A DNA stretch of 19,890 nt from NCBI GenBank assembly GCA_042088965.1, contig JBELLC010000044.1, positions 1 through 19,890 of the forward strand, given 5' to 3'. This DNA comes from TMED26 sp042088965 (GTDB lineage Bacteria > Pseudomonadota > Alphaproteobacteria > Thalassobaculales > Thalassobaculaceae). This document shows, piece after piece, positions 8,317 to 15,323 of the stretch. The position numbers and the translations under genes were made by a program. Below the pieces are notes generated by a model, which saw only the letters and a list, made by a program, of their open reading frames with translations, made no database searches and was not told where the DNA came from. Numbering within the stretch: the first letter of the stretch is position 1; every line of letters begins with the position of its first letter.

Positions 8317-9534
8317 ATGGCCGGTCCGCTAAGCGGTATCCGCGTATTCGATCTGACACGCGTTTTAGCAGGTCCCTCATGCACCCAAATGCTGGGTGAT
8401 CTCGGGGCCGAGGTAACAAAGATTGAGCGCCCAGGGGCAGGCGATGATACCCGTGGTTTTGCCCCACCGTTTATCCGTGATGACCGCGGCGAAGATACCT
8501 CAGAAAGTTCATATTTCTGCTGTGCGAACCGCAATAAGCAATCCATCACCCTAGATTTGACAGCACCAAAAGGCCAAGATATCGCCCGTCAAATGATCGC
8601 TGAATCTGATGTTTTTGTGGAAAACTTCAAAACCGGTGGATTGGCGAAATATGGTCTCGACTATGCCAGCCTGAAAGAAGAGTTTCCCGGCTTGATCTAT
8701 TGCTCGATCACCGGTTTTGGCCATACCGGCCCCTATGCCCCGCGCCCCGGTTATGACGTCTTGATCCAAGCGATGAGCGGCTTCATGAGCCTGACGGGGG
8801 AGCCTGACGGCACGCCGCAAAAAGCTGGTTTACCGGTTGCTGACTTGATGGCAGGCATGTATGCCGCCGTCGCCATTAATGCCGCCTTGCTGCATAAAGA
8901 AAAAACCGGCCAAGGGCAGCATATCGACATTGGCATGTTAGATGTAATGACAGCGTTTTCCACAATTCAGGGCATTAACTATCTGGCTACGGGAGAGATT
9001 CCCAAACGCCTTGGCAATGCCCATCCCAATATCGTGCCCTATCAGTCGTTCAAAACCGCCGATGGCGATATTATTTTAGCGGTTGGCAATGACAGCCAAT
9101 TTCGCAAATTTTGTGACTTTGCAGGCTGCACCCATTTGGTTGAAGACACCCGCTTTGATAGCAACCAAAAGCGCGTTCTGAACCGTGATGAATTCCTACC
9201 TGTCTTCAGCGCCATTATCGCCGCCCAACCCTCAAGCTATTGGCTGGAAGGGATGCGCGAGCTGGGCATTAGTTGCGGTCCAATTAACAACATTCAACAG
9301 GTTTTTGATGACCCGCATGTGCAAGCGCGCGGCATGAAATTGGAAATGGACCACCCGGCAGTTGCGGGCGGTAAAGTCAATCTTATTGCCAGTCCAATGC
9401 GGTTTTCAGAAACCAGTGTTGATTACAGGCGCCCGCCGCCTATGCTGGGTCAACACACCGATGACATTTTGCGTGACCGCCTAGGGTTAACTGCGGAGCA
9501 GATCAATGGCCTACGCGCTGAGGGTATTTTATAG
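8317..9534 (+). CDS. Class III (CaiB/BaiF family) CoA-transferase
   Basis: A 405-residue cytoplasmic enzyme that moves CoA between carboxylic acids, of the formyl-CoA transferase / CaiB / SUGCT type. The N-terminus GIRVFDLTRVLAGPSCTQML is the family signature. NRNKQSITLDLT and GFGHTGPYAPRPGYD are the conserved CoA-binding loops. Asp176 in LPVADLMAGM is the expected catalytic aspartate. GQGQHIDIGMLD and the C-terminal GCPxNxxx-like loop (SCGPINNIQQVFDDPHV) are also present. Length matches the family (~400). A strong GGAGG (8307-8311) sits 5 nt before the ATG. A perfect palindrome lies upstream and the small coiled-coil gene follows after 27 nt on the same strand. The acid substrate cannot be predicted; a succinyl-CoA-dependent dicarboxylate transferase is one possibility. 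Confidence 0.92.
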   Translation: MAGPLSGIRVFDLTRVLAGPSCTQMLGDLGAEVTKIERPGAGDDTRGFAPPFIRDDRGEDTSESSYFCCANRNKQSITLDLTAPKGQDIARQMIAESDVFVENFKTGGLAKYGLDYASLKEEFPGLIYCSITGFGHTGPYAPRPGYDVLIQAMSGFMSLTGEPDGTPQKAGLPVADLMAGMYAAVAINAALLHKEKTGQGQHIDIGMLDVMTAFSTIQGINYLATGEIPKRLGNAHPNIVPYQSFKTADGDIILAVGNDSQFRKFCDFAGCTHLVEDTRFDSNQKRVLNRDEFLPVFSAIIAAQPSSYWLEGMRELGISCGPINNIQQVFDDPHVQARGMKLEMDHPAVAGGKVNLIASPMRFSETSVDYRRPPPMLGQHTDDILRDRLGLTAEQINGLRAEGIL

Positions 9535-9540
9535 AACGCG

Positions 9541-9595
9541 GCAGAGCGGCGGGGTGAGACAGTGACGCTCACCACCGCCAAATGCGCCGCTCTGC
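9541..9595 (+). other. Nested hairpin enclosing the GTG start of the downstream gene
   Basis: An 11-bp perfect inverted repeat (GCAGAGCGGCG at 9541-9551, complement at 9585-9595) encloses a second 6-bp stem (GGTGAG at 9553-9558 with CTCACC at 9568-9573). The presumed GTG start (9562-9564) lies in the 9-nt inner loop, and the GGGGTGAG ribosome-binding region is in the stems. It begins 6 nt after the CoA-transferase stop. There is no T-run, so it is not a standard terminator. It could limit translation of the next gene or protect the upstream mRNA end. Confidence 0.45.
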
Positions 9596-10056
9596 TCCCA
9601 CATCTTCGCGGCTGGCTGCCAACGGCGCTGGCGGTCGTCGCGGTTTTTGCGCTGCCAATGATTAATGCGGCGTTGGGGCCGCCTGCCAGCCCGCCGAGAA
9701 CAATCGCAAAGCTGCCGATACCTTATAAAAAGGCCGTCCCTCAAAACCCAAAGATCACGTTACCAAGCATGCAAAATCTGGCCGTCCCCAGGCGCCAGAT
9801 CAATACCCCAGAACGCGACCGAAGCCCGATCCGCATGTCACTTGCACAATGGCAACTGGAACTAAAGGCGCGCATCTCTGAATTAGAATCGGTCATTACC
9901 CGCGATCGACAGCAACTCCGGAAAATCACCAATCAAAGCCAGCGTGATAATAAGCTGATGGCCCTTCGGCAAAATCTCAGCCAATTGGCGCAGCTCCGTG
10001 AAGAGGCCGCGCTCCTCAATGGCCCCGCGACAGCCCTACGCAGCGCCGTTCCCTAA
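9562..10056 (+). CDS. Small membrane-anchored coiled-coil protein of unknown function
   Basis: I do not recognise this 164-residue protein. A short N-terminus with basic residues is followed by one hydrophobic segment (about residues 18-38, WLPTALAVVAVFALPMINAA), a likely signal anchor or uncleaved signal. Residues 40-90 are rich in proline and basic residues. Residues about 92-152 are rich in Leu, Gln, Arg and Glu with heptad-like spacing (LELKARISELESV, LRQNLSQLAQLREEA), suggesting a coiled coil exposed to the periplasm. The GTG start keeps the hydrophobic segment intact and has a GGGGTGAG close upstream, but it lies in a strong potential hairpin. The gene follows the CoA-transferase by 27 nt and converges on the aldo/keto reductase. 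Codon use looks like its neighbours. That it is a real gene is likely but not certain. Confidence 0.6.
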   Translation: MTLTTAKCAALLPHLRGWLPTALAVVAVFALPMINAALGPPASPPRTIAKLPIPYKKAVPQNPKITLPSMQNLAVPRRQINTPERDRSPIRMSLAQWQLELKARISELESVITRDRQQLRKITNQSQRDNKLMALRQNLSQLAQLREEAALLNGPATALRSAVP

Positions 10057-10082
10057 CACGCCCTAAGACGTTGACTTAACTT

Positions 10083-11021
10083 TTACGCTGTCAGTGCAGC
10101 GATTTCCGAAATCTCGTCAGCGGTCATTGACCAATTCACGGCGGCGGCATTTTGCTGCACTTGCTCGGCCGTGGTCGCACCAGCAATGACACTGGGCACA
10201 TGGTCCTGGCTGATCAACCAACCAAAAGCTGCTTCCAGCAATGTATGGCCGCGGTCGGCGGCATAATCGGACACCTTCTCGGCAATCGCCCAATTACGCT
10301 CTGTCAAAACCTCTTCGGCGCGCGCCGGCCGTTCGGTCATGCGGCCACCGTCTGGGAGGCTTTGATTGCGCTGGTATTTACCCGTCAAAAGACCGTTAGC
10401 CAGCGGGAAATAAGGTAAAATACCAACCCCATAGGCGTTTGATGCTGGCACCAATTCAGCTTCGATGTTGCGCGCAACCAAGCTGTATTCGTTCTGGGCA
10501 GAGACAAAGCGCACTGTGCCATTTGCACGGGCGGCCCATTCTGCCTCGGCCAATTGCCAGCCAGCATAATTTGAGCAGCCAATGTAGCGGACCTTGCCGC
10601 TTGTGACCAAATCATCCAACGCCCGCAAGGTTTCCTCAATCGGCGTCTCAGGGTCCGGGCGGTGGACTTGATAGAGATCCAAATGATCTGTCTTTAAGCG
10701 TGTCAAGCTGGCCTCAACAGCGGCCATGATATAGCGCCGTGACGCACCTTTTTGATAGGGCGATGCGCCCATGGGCAGGCCAAATTTACTGGCCAAGACA
10801 ATGTCTTTGCGATTAACCCCTAAAATATTGCCTAAGAGCGTCTCAGAGCCGCCCTTGTTGCCATACATATCGGCTGTATCAAAAAGGCTAATGCCAGCAT
10901 CAAGACAAGCATGAACCACAGCCCGGGTTGCCGCTTCATCGCATTTTGCGCCAAAATTGTTACAGCCAATACCGACGGCTGAAACAAGCAACCCCGAATG
11001 ACCAAGGCGGTTATACTGCAT
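10083..11021 (-). CDS. Aldo/keto reductase family oxidoreductase
   Basis: A 312-residue NAD(P)H-dependent reductase of carbonyl compounds with the aldo/keto reductase (TIM barrel) fold. The N-terminus YNRLGHSGLLVSAVGIGCNNFG is typical of the YghZ/YajO-like branch. The catalytic tetrad is complete: Asp48 and Tyr53 in FDTADMYG, Lys79 in LASKFG, and His120 in YQVHRPD. GKVRYIGCSNYAGWQL and the C-terminal SVIAGATTAEQVQQN form the substrate and cofactor-binding elements. AAGGAG is placed well upstream of the ATG at 11021. It lies 36 nt downstream of the DUF2333 gene on the same strand, so the two probably form an operon. The substrate is unknown. Confidence 0.93.
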   Translation of the reverse strand: MQYNRLGHSGLLVSAVGIGCNNFGAKCDEAATRAVVHACLDAGISLFDTADMYGNKGGSETLLGNILGVNRKDIVLASKFGLPMGASPYQKGASRRYIMAAVEASLTRLKTDHLDLYQVHRPDPETPIEETLRALDDLVTSGKVRYIGCSNYAGWQLAEAEWAARANGTVRFVSAQNEYSLVARNIEAELVPASNAYGVGILPYFPLANGLLTGKYQRNQSLPDGGRMTERPARAEEVLTERNWAIAEKVSDYAADRGHTLLEAAFGWLISQDHVPSVIAGATTAEQVQQNAAAVNWSMTADEISEIAALTA

Positions 11022-11057
11022 CCTATCTCCTTATGGCCCGGCGCTGCGAATGGCCGA

Positions 11058-12095
11058 TTATTTTTGTAAAATATTGACGATTTCCCGCAATTGGGTGCGG
11101 GCGCGAAGCAGGTAGAAACCTTGTACCGCCAAATGATTGGGAAAATAAAGCCCATCGGGCGTGCCGCCAACAACAATCAGCGGGTCAAGCTGGGCGGCCA
11201 GTTTCAACGAGTTTAGCATTTCCAGATAAACCGCCTCCACCTGGCGTTCGCGCAGAACCGATTGGAAATCGTGACTCATTTCTCGCAACAACAAGTAATA
11301 GGCGTAGAGCCGGCCCTTGGTGCGGTAAAAAATATCATCCACATCAACATCAACAAAAAGCCCTGCGCCATCGGTTAAATGCTGATCAATGGTGGCAGAG
11401 GACGAGCCGATATCAGCGGCAAATCGCTCCAAGGTTGCCAACAGGTTATCCGCCCGTCGGTCAAAAACCGCCTGTCCTTGGGCGAGACGTTTATTATAGG
11501 CCAGTAATTCAGCGCGGGCGGCCAAATATTGCTTTTCAGACGTTGCCGTTGGGATCAATGAGGTGGAAAAATCAAAAACCCAAATATTGCCTGGGTATTT
11601 TAACAATCCAGCTGCTTTATCAAGGTTCTTATCAACCTCACTGGAGCCACGGGTGCGGCCAATTTGATCTGACATTTCAATCGCGAAGCGCGACAGCGCA
11701 TACACAATCCCTTGCTGATAATTCGGCATATTATCCAGCAAGATACTGGGCATGGTCCAGGGGTCGTTGGCGGTCCAGCGGTTGATGCTGACTTCACGTT
11801 CAATCAATCCAGCGGCCATGGCCACGGTCCGGCTTTCACCCGCCGCTGTCTCAACCGCGAAATCGACATCGTCAGAAATCTTATGGATTACCACCATGCC
11901 TATGAGGTAATACGCGGCGACGCCAAACAGGCCAACACCCAGTCCGTAGCCTCCCCAGCGCGCAAGCCCAGGTTTCTGCCACCTGCTTTTGCCGCCCGAA
12001 GGCTTCTTCGAAAACTTTTGCCAAAAGCGCTTGGCCTTCAAGCCGCCTGGCTGCGCGGCCTCATCATTCCAATCCAGTTCAGGCTCCGTCGCCAT
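11058..12095 (-). CDS. DUF2333 family membrane-anchored protein
   Basis: A 345-residue protein matching the DUF2333 family of proteobacteria as I recall it; the function is unknown. The N-terminus is cytoplasmic and basic (residues 1-47), followed by one membrane helix (about 48-72, GLGVGLFGVAAYYLIGMVV). The rest is probably periplasmic and mostly helical. Family-like stretches include NRWTANDPWTMPSILLDNMP and the C-terminal YFPNHLAVQGFYLLRAR. An upstream in-frame ATG at 12104 exists, but the GAAAGG ribosome-binding sequence directly abuts it; the 12095 ATG has a normal 9-nt spacing and is preferred. A candidate promoter lies at 12125-12153. The aldo/keto reductase follows 36 nt downstream. 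The wrapper pattern (one anchor, long helical ectodomain) suggests an envelope role, which is inference. Confidence 0.82.
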   Translation of the reverse strand: MATEPELDWNDEAAQPGGLKAKRFWQKFSKKPSGGKSRWQKPGLARWGGYGLGVGLFGVAAYYLIGMVVIHKISDDVDFAVETAAGESRTVAMAAGLIEREVSINRWTANDPWTMPSILLDNMPNYQQGIVYALSRFAIEMSDQIGRTRGSSEVDKNLDKAAGLLKYPGNIWVFDFSTSLIPTATSEKQYLAARAELLAYNKRLAQGQAVFDRRADNLLATLERFAADIGSSSATIDQHLTDGAGLFVDVDVDDIFYRTKGRLYAYYLLLREMSHDFQSVLRERQVEAVYLEMLNSLKLAAQLDPLIVVGGTPDGLYFPNHLAVQGFYLLRARTQLREIVNILQK

Positions 12096-12124
12096 CAGCC
12101 ACATCCTTTCGTGATATGCTCTTA

Positions 12125-12153
12125 CAAATAGGAAGCCGTCTGTCGCTTGTCAC
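12125..12153 (-). promoter_or_regulatory. Candidate sigma70 promoter for the DUF2333-aldo/keto reductase operon
   Basis: Read on the minus strand, GTGACA (12153-12148) is separated by 17 bp from TATTTG (12130-12125). The -35 matches consensus at five of six positions, the -10 at three. It would start transcription about 20-25 nt before the ATG at 12095. Based on consensus match only. Confidence 0.35.
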
Positions 12154-12222
12154 CCCATGATCGTGCAGCGCTGATAATGAAGTATGCGCCACAATCCCCA
12201 ACAGAAAAAATAATTCCGTATT

Positions 12223-12251
12223 TTGCCTTTCGGTCCGATCCGCCTTATATC
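12223..12251 (+). promoter_or_regulatory. Candidate sigma70 promoter for the metallohydrolase gene
   Basis: TTGCCT (12223-12228) and TATATC (12246-12251) are separated by exactly 17 bp, each matching consensus at four of six positions. Transcription would begin about 12258, leaving a leader of roughly 33 nt with AGAGGA before the ATG at 12291. Based on consensus match only. Confidence 0.4.
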
Positions 12252-12290
12252 TCGATGCCAGGGTAGCGCAGGCGTGAAAGAGGATAACAA

Positions 12291-12929
12291 ATGTTAAAAG
12301 CGGTCATTATTCCAGTTACAGCCTATCAACAGAATTGCACGCTGATTTGGTGTGATGAAACCCTGCAAGCTGCGGTTATCGATCCAGGCGGTGAGCTCGA
12401 GCAAATCGAAGCACAGATTGCTGAACATGGGCTCACGCTTGAGAAGATTTTCATTACCCATGGGCATATTGACCACGCCGGGGCCACCGATGAGTTTCAA
12501 CGCCGCCATAAAGTCCCCATTGAAGGCCCACAACGCGAAGATCAGTTCTGGATAGACCAACTGGTAGAAGATCATTATCAGCAGGTTGTGCCCGAAGCGC
12601 GGCCCTTTCACCCAAACCGCTGGCTGGAAAATAAAGATCAGGTGACGGTTGGCAACTTGACCCTTGATGTCCGGCATTGTCCTGGGCACACGCCAGGCCA
12701 TGTGATTTTCTTTCACGAACCCTCTCGCTTGGCATTTGTCGGCGATGTTTTATTCCAAGGTTCGGTTGGCCGAACCGATTTCCCGCGCGGTGATCATGAT
12801 ACCCTAATGCGGTCGATCAAAGAGCAGCTTTGGCCGCTGGGCGATGATGTCGCGTTTGTTTGCGGACATGGACCGATGTCAACTTTTGGCAATGAACGCC
12901 GCAGTAACCCCTTCGTGCGGGATCTTTAG
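12291..12929 (+). CDS. MBL-fold metallohydrolase, YcbL/glyoxalase II-like
   Basis: A 212-residue cytoplasmic metallo-beta-lactamase-fold hydrolase. The dinuclear metal site is complete: THGHIDH (His57, His59, Asp61, His62), His133 in HCPGHTPGH, Asp152 in FVGDVLF and His193 in VCGHGPMST. The GSVGRTDFPRGD loop and the short C-terminus place it in the YcbL-type single-domain group, which lacks the C-terminal helical domain of true GloB. Members hydrolyse glutathione thioesters in some cases, but the natural substrate is usually unknown. An AGAGGA lies upstream of the ATG. It stands alone between the divergent DUF2333 gene and the arsR promoter. A true GloB is also encoded at 15324-16094, so this one need not be the main glyoxalase II. 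Confidence 0.9.
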   Translation: MLKAVIIPVTAYQQNCTLIWCDETLQAAVIDPGGELEQIEAQIAEHGLTLEKIFITHGHIDHAGATDEFQRRHKVPIEGPQREDQFWIDQLVEDHYQQVVPEARPFHPNRWLENKDQVTVGNLTLDVRHCPGHTPGHVIFFHEPSRLAFVGDVLFQGSVGRTDFPRGDHDTLMRSIKEQLWPLGDDVAFVCGHGPMSTFGNERRSNPFVRDL

Positions 12930-12970
12930 AGGCGGGACCACGGCTTAACACTCGCCGCAGCCTTTTCAGG

Positions 12971-13009
12971 TTGACAAAACATAACTAAATAACTAGTTTT
13001 ATCGTTATG
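12971..13009 (+). promoter_or_regulatory. AT-rich promoter/operator of the arsR-permease unit
   Basis: A perfect -35 (TTGACA, 12971-12976) is followed after 17 bp by a weak -10 (TAGTTT, 12994-12999). The region holds a tandem ATAACT repeat (12981-12986 and 12989-12994) and an inverted copy GTTATG (13004-13009) of CATAAC (12980-12985). These could be the half-sites of the ArsR-type repressor. Transcription from this -10 would start at about 13006, right at the ATG, and no Shine-Dalgarno is visible, so the mRNA may be leaderless. Confidence 0.5.
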
Positions 13010-13336
13010 TTAATGAGAACCCTTGATATCGAGCGCGCCGCTGGTTTGTTTGCCGCCATCGGCGCGCCTGCCCGATTGGCGGTTTTACAGACCTTGGTGC
13101 GGGCCGGCACGCGCGGCTTAAGCGTTGGGGAACTTCGGGCAGGGACTGATCTGCCGGCCTCCACCCTCGCCCATCATTTAGCTGCCATGGTACGGGTTGG
13201 ATTGGTGCTCCAGGAAAAATCAGGGCGTAACGTGATGAACCGCGCCAATCTTGAGCAATTACAAGGCTTGGCGGATTATCTACTGGCTGAATGTTGTCAG
13301 GATGAAGCCGATTTAACAGCAGGAACAGCAGCATGA
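13007..13336 (+). CDS. ArsR/SmtB-family repressor with a C-terminal vicinal cysteine pair
   Basis: A 109-residue winged-helix repressor. The core is AAIGAPARLAVLQTL (about 16-30), the recognition region is LPASTLAHHLAAMVRVGLV (49-67), and the wing is QEKSGRNVMNRA. Cys96 and Cys97 in LLAECCQDE lie in the last helix, at the place where some ArsR proteins bind arsenite or methylarsenite. There is no third cysteine nearby, which fits the described two-cysteine type rather than the three-cysteine type; this is inference. The stop overlaps the permease start by ATGA (13333-13336), so translation is probably coupled and the regulator likely controls the permease and itself. An ATG at 13013 is an alternative start. 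No Shine-Dalgarno is evident. Confidence 0.9.
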   Translation: MLMRTLDIERAAGLFAAIGAPARLAVLQTLVRAGTRGLSVGELRAGTDLPASTLAHHLAAMVRVGLVLQEKSGRNVMNRANLEQLQGLADYLLAECCQDEADLTAGTAA

Positions 13337-14376
13337 GCGAACCGACAGAATCACAACAAATCAGCATGTTAAGCTTGCCCAAATTGCGGAAATACCTGCT
13401 GACACCATGGACACTCAGCGTGTTTATATTGCTGCTGGTTTGGCAGATAGACCCGGGCAATTTGAACCATGTGGTCAAAACCGCCGTCGCTGCACTGGCC
13501 AGCACAACGCCGTATATCGCCGTTGCGGTCTTGCTCATCGGCTTGCTGAAAGCAACCGGCGCCGAAACCGTCATTACGCGCGCTTTTCACGGCCGTGAAA
13601 GCATGATGATCTTGATGGCGGCTTTTTTTGGTGGTCTGGCACCTTTTTGCTCCTGTGAGGTCATCCCGTTTATTGCCGGTTTATTTGCTGTCGGCGCGCC
13701 GCTATCTGCAATAATGGCGTTTTGGCTGTCTTCACCTTTGATTGACCCGCCCACATTGTTCATCACAGCCGCCGCCCTTGGCTGGCCGTTTGCAATTGGC
13801 AAAGCGATCGCAGCCGTTGGTCTGGGGTTATTTGGGGGGTTTGTGATGAAATTAATGGTTCACCAAGGCGCTTTTGCAGACCCCTTGAAAATCCGGCAAG
13901 CAACGAGCTGTTGCTGTGGGCCATCGTCCTTTGATGGCCGACCCGTCTGGACATTCTGGCGCATGGCTGATCGGCGGCAAACCTTCATCAAGGAGGCCGC
14001 CAGCAATGGTGTCTTTTTGCTAAAATGGTTGTCGCTTGCTTATGTCTTAGAGGCCCTGCTGATTTCCTATGTTCCCGCAGAAGCGGTCGCCGCTGTGGTT
14101 GGTGGTGATGGCGTGATGGCAATTGCCACGGCAGCAGTTGTGGGAATGCCCGCCTATATCAACAGCTATGCCGCGCCGCCCTTATTGGCCGGACTCATGA
14201 CGCAAGGCATGGGCAGCGGCGCTGCCATGGCCTTCACAGTGGCCGGTGCGGTCAGCTCCATCCCCGCTATGGCTGCTGTCTACTCGTTGGTAAAGCCAGC
14301 GGTTTTTGCCAGCTATATCGCCCTTGGTTTAAGCGGTGCTGTGCTTTCTGGCCTTTTGTTTCAATTTCTGGTCTAA
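13333..14376 (+). CDS. COG0701/DUF318 (ArsP-like) permease
   Basis: A 347-residue inner-membrane permease with about eight to ten hydrophobic segments. The family signature is APFCSCEVIPFIAGL with Cys106 and Cys108 inside a membrane segment, followed by GAPLSAIMAFWLSSP. A second half carries GMPAYINSYAAPPLLAGL and AGAVSSIPAMAAVYS, suggesting an inverted duplication. A cytoplasmic loop has three consecutive cysteines (193-195, TSCCCGPSS). Characterised members include ArsP, which exports trivalent organoarsenicals; other members are linked to copper or zinc. Overlap with an ArsR-type regulator supports metalloid or metal efflux. The substrate is inferred only. The next gene (EamA) starts 38 nt downstream and may or may not share the transcript. 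Confidence 0.88.
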   Translation: MSEPTESQQISMLSLPKLRKYLLTPWTLSVFILLLVWQIDPGNLNHVVKTAVAALASTTPYIAVAVLLIGLLKATGAETVITRAFHGRESMMILMAAFFGGLAPFCSCEVIPFIAGLFAVGAPLSAIMAFWLSSPLIDPPTLFITAAALGWPFAIGKAIAAVGLGLFGGFVMKLMVHQGAFADPLKIRQATSCCCGPSSFDGRPVWTFWRMADRRQTFIKEAASNGVFLLKWLSLAYVLEALLISYVPAEAVAAVVGGDGVMAIATAAVVGMPAYINSYAAPPLLAGLMTQGMGSGAAMAFTVAGAVSSIPAMAAVYSLVKPAVFASYIALGLSGAVLSGLLFQFLV

Positions 14377-14414
14377 GCATCGACCGCATCCTGTGATGCC
14401 GTGGAGACACCCTT

Positions 14415-15311
14415 ATGGTCGAGCCAGCTGGCCCGCGCCGCCGCCGGGCAACCCTTATTGGCGGTAGCGCGATTTTAATGTGGGCAACGCTTGCCCTCTT
14501 CACCGCTATGAGCGGCGGGGTGCCGCCGTTTCAATTGTTGGCGATGTGTTTTAGCATTGCCAGCGGGTTGGCCATCCTGGTTTGGGTGATCCGCAAACAA
14601 AACCCGCTGCAACATCTCAAACTCCCGATACAGGTTTGGCTGCTGGGTGTTGGCGGCTTGTTTGGCTACCACGCAGCCTATTTTATGGCCTTGCGCGGTG
14701 CGCCTGTGGTGGAGGCCAGCCTAATTGCCTATTTATGGCCGCTGCTGATCGTGTTGTTTTCCGCCTTACTGCCCGGCGAAAGCCTGCGCCAACATCATTT
14801 CATAGGCGCGATTATGGGCTTTGCTGGAGCCGCTATTCTGGTCACAGGTGGCGGGCAAATAGGGTTTGATAGCCGCCATCTGAGCGGTTACCTGGCGGCT
14901 TCTGCCTGCGCCCTCATTTGGTCAAGTTATTCTGTATTATCGCGCCGGGTGGGGCATATCCCGACAACCGCTGTCGGCGGCTTTTGTCTGCTTGCCGCCT
15001 TGTTTGCAATCCCCGCCCATTTCATGCTTGAGGTGACTGTTTGGCCCCACAATGGTCTGCAATGGCTGGCCATCTTAGCGCTCGGTCTAGGGCCCGTTGG
15101 TGGCGCATTTTTTACCTGGGATATCGGTGTCAAACATGGCGATATTCAAGTCCTCGGGGCATTGGCGTATGCTGCACCCTTGCTGTCAACGGTGATCTTG
15201 GTGCTCACCGGCTGGACCGCACCAAGCTGGAGCCTCGCCATTGCCTGCCTGTTGATCGTTGGCGGCGGCTTATTTGCCGCCCGTGATCTGCTCCGGGCCG
15301 AGCATCGTTGA
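14415..15311 (+). CDS. EamA/DMT-family transporter
   Basis: A 298-residue inner-membrane protein with ten predicted hydrophobic segments in two EamA repeats. The first repeat begins LIGGSAILMWATLALFTAMS and includes YFMALRGAPVVEASLIAYLWP, the typical helix 3-4 motif. The second begins LAASACALIWSSYSVLSRR and includes GVKHGDIQVLGALAYAAP, its counterpart. This is the drug/metabolite superfamily, which exports amino acids, nucleotides or other small metabolites. GGAGA lies about 7 nt before the ATG. It follows the permease by 38 nt on the same strand and converges on gloB with 12 nt between stops. YddG-like aromatic amino acid exporters are one possible match; no substrate can be claimed. Confidence 0.92.
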   Translation: MVEPAGPRRRRATLIGGSAILMWATLALFTAMSGGVPPFQLLAMCFSIASGLAILVWVIRKQNPLQHLKLPIQVWLLGVGGLFGYHAAYFMALRGAPVVEASLIAYLWPLLIVLFSALLPGESLRQHHFIGAIMGFAGAAILVTGGGQIGFDSRHLSGYLAASACALIWSSYSVLSRRVGHIPTTAVGGFCLLAALFAIPAHFMLEVTVWPHNGLQWLAILALGLGPVGGAFFTWDIGVKHGDIQVLGALAYAAPLLSTVILVLTGWTAPSWSLAIACLLIVGGGLFAARDLLRAEHR

Positions 15312-15323
15312 TCTTTTTGAGGC

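Noticed and set aside
12930..12970. Terminator after the metallohydrolase gene (GGCT/AGCC followed by TTTT)
   Set aside because: The stem is only 4 bp with a 13-nt loop; too weak to call.
13005..13574. 189-codon open frame on the minus strand opposite arsR and the permease start
   Set aside because: The sense-strand genes have clear family motifs and a coupled overlap, and the antisense translation looks like noise.
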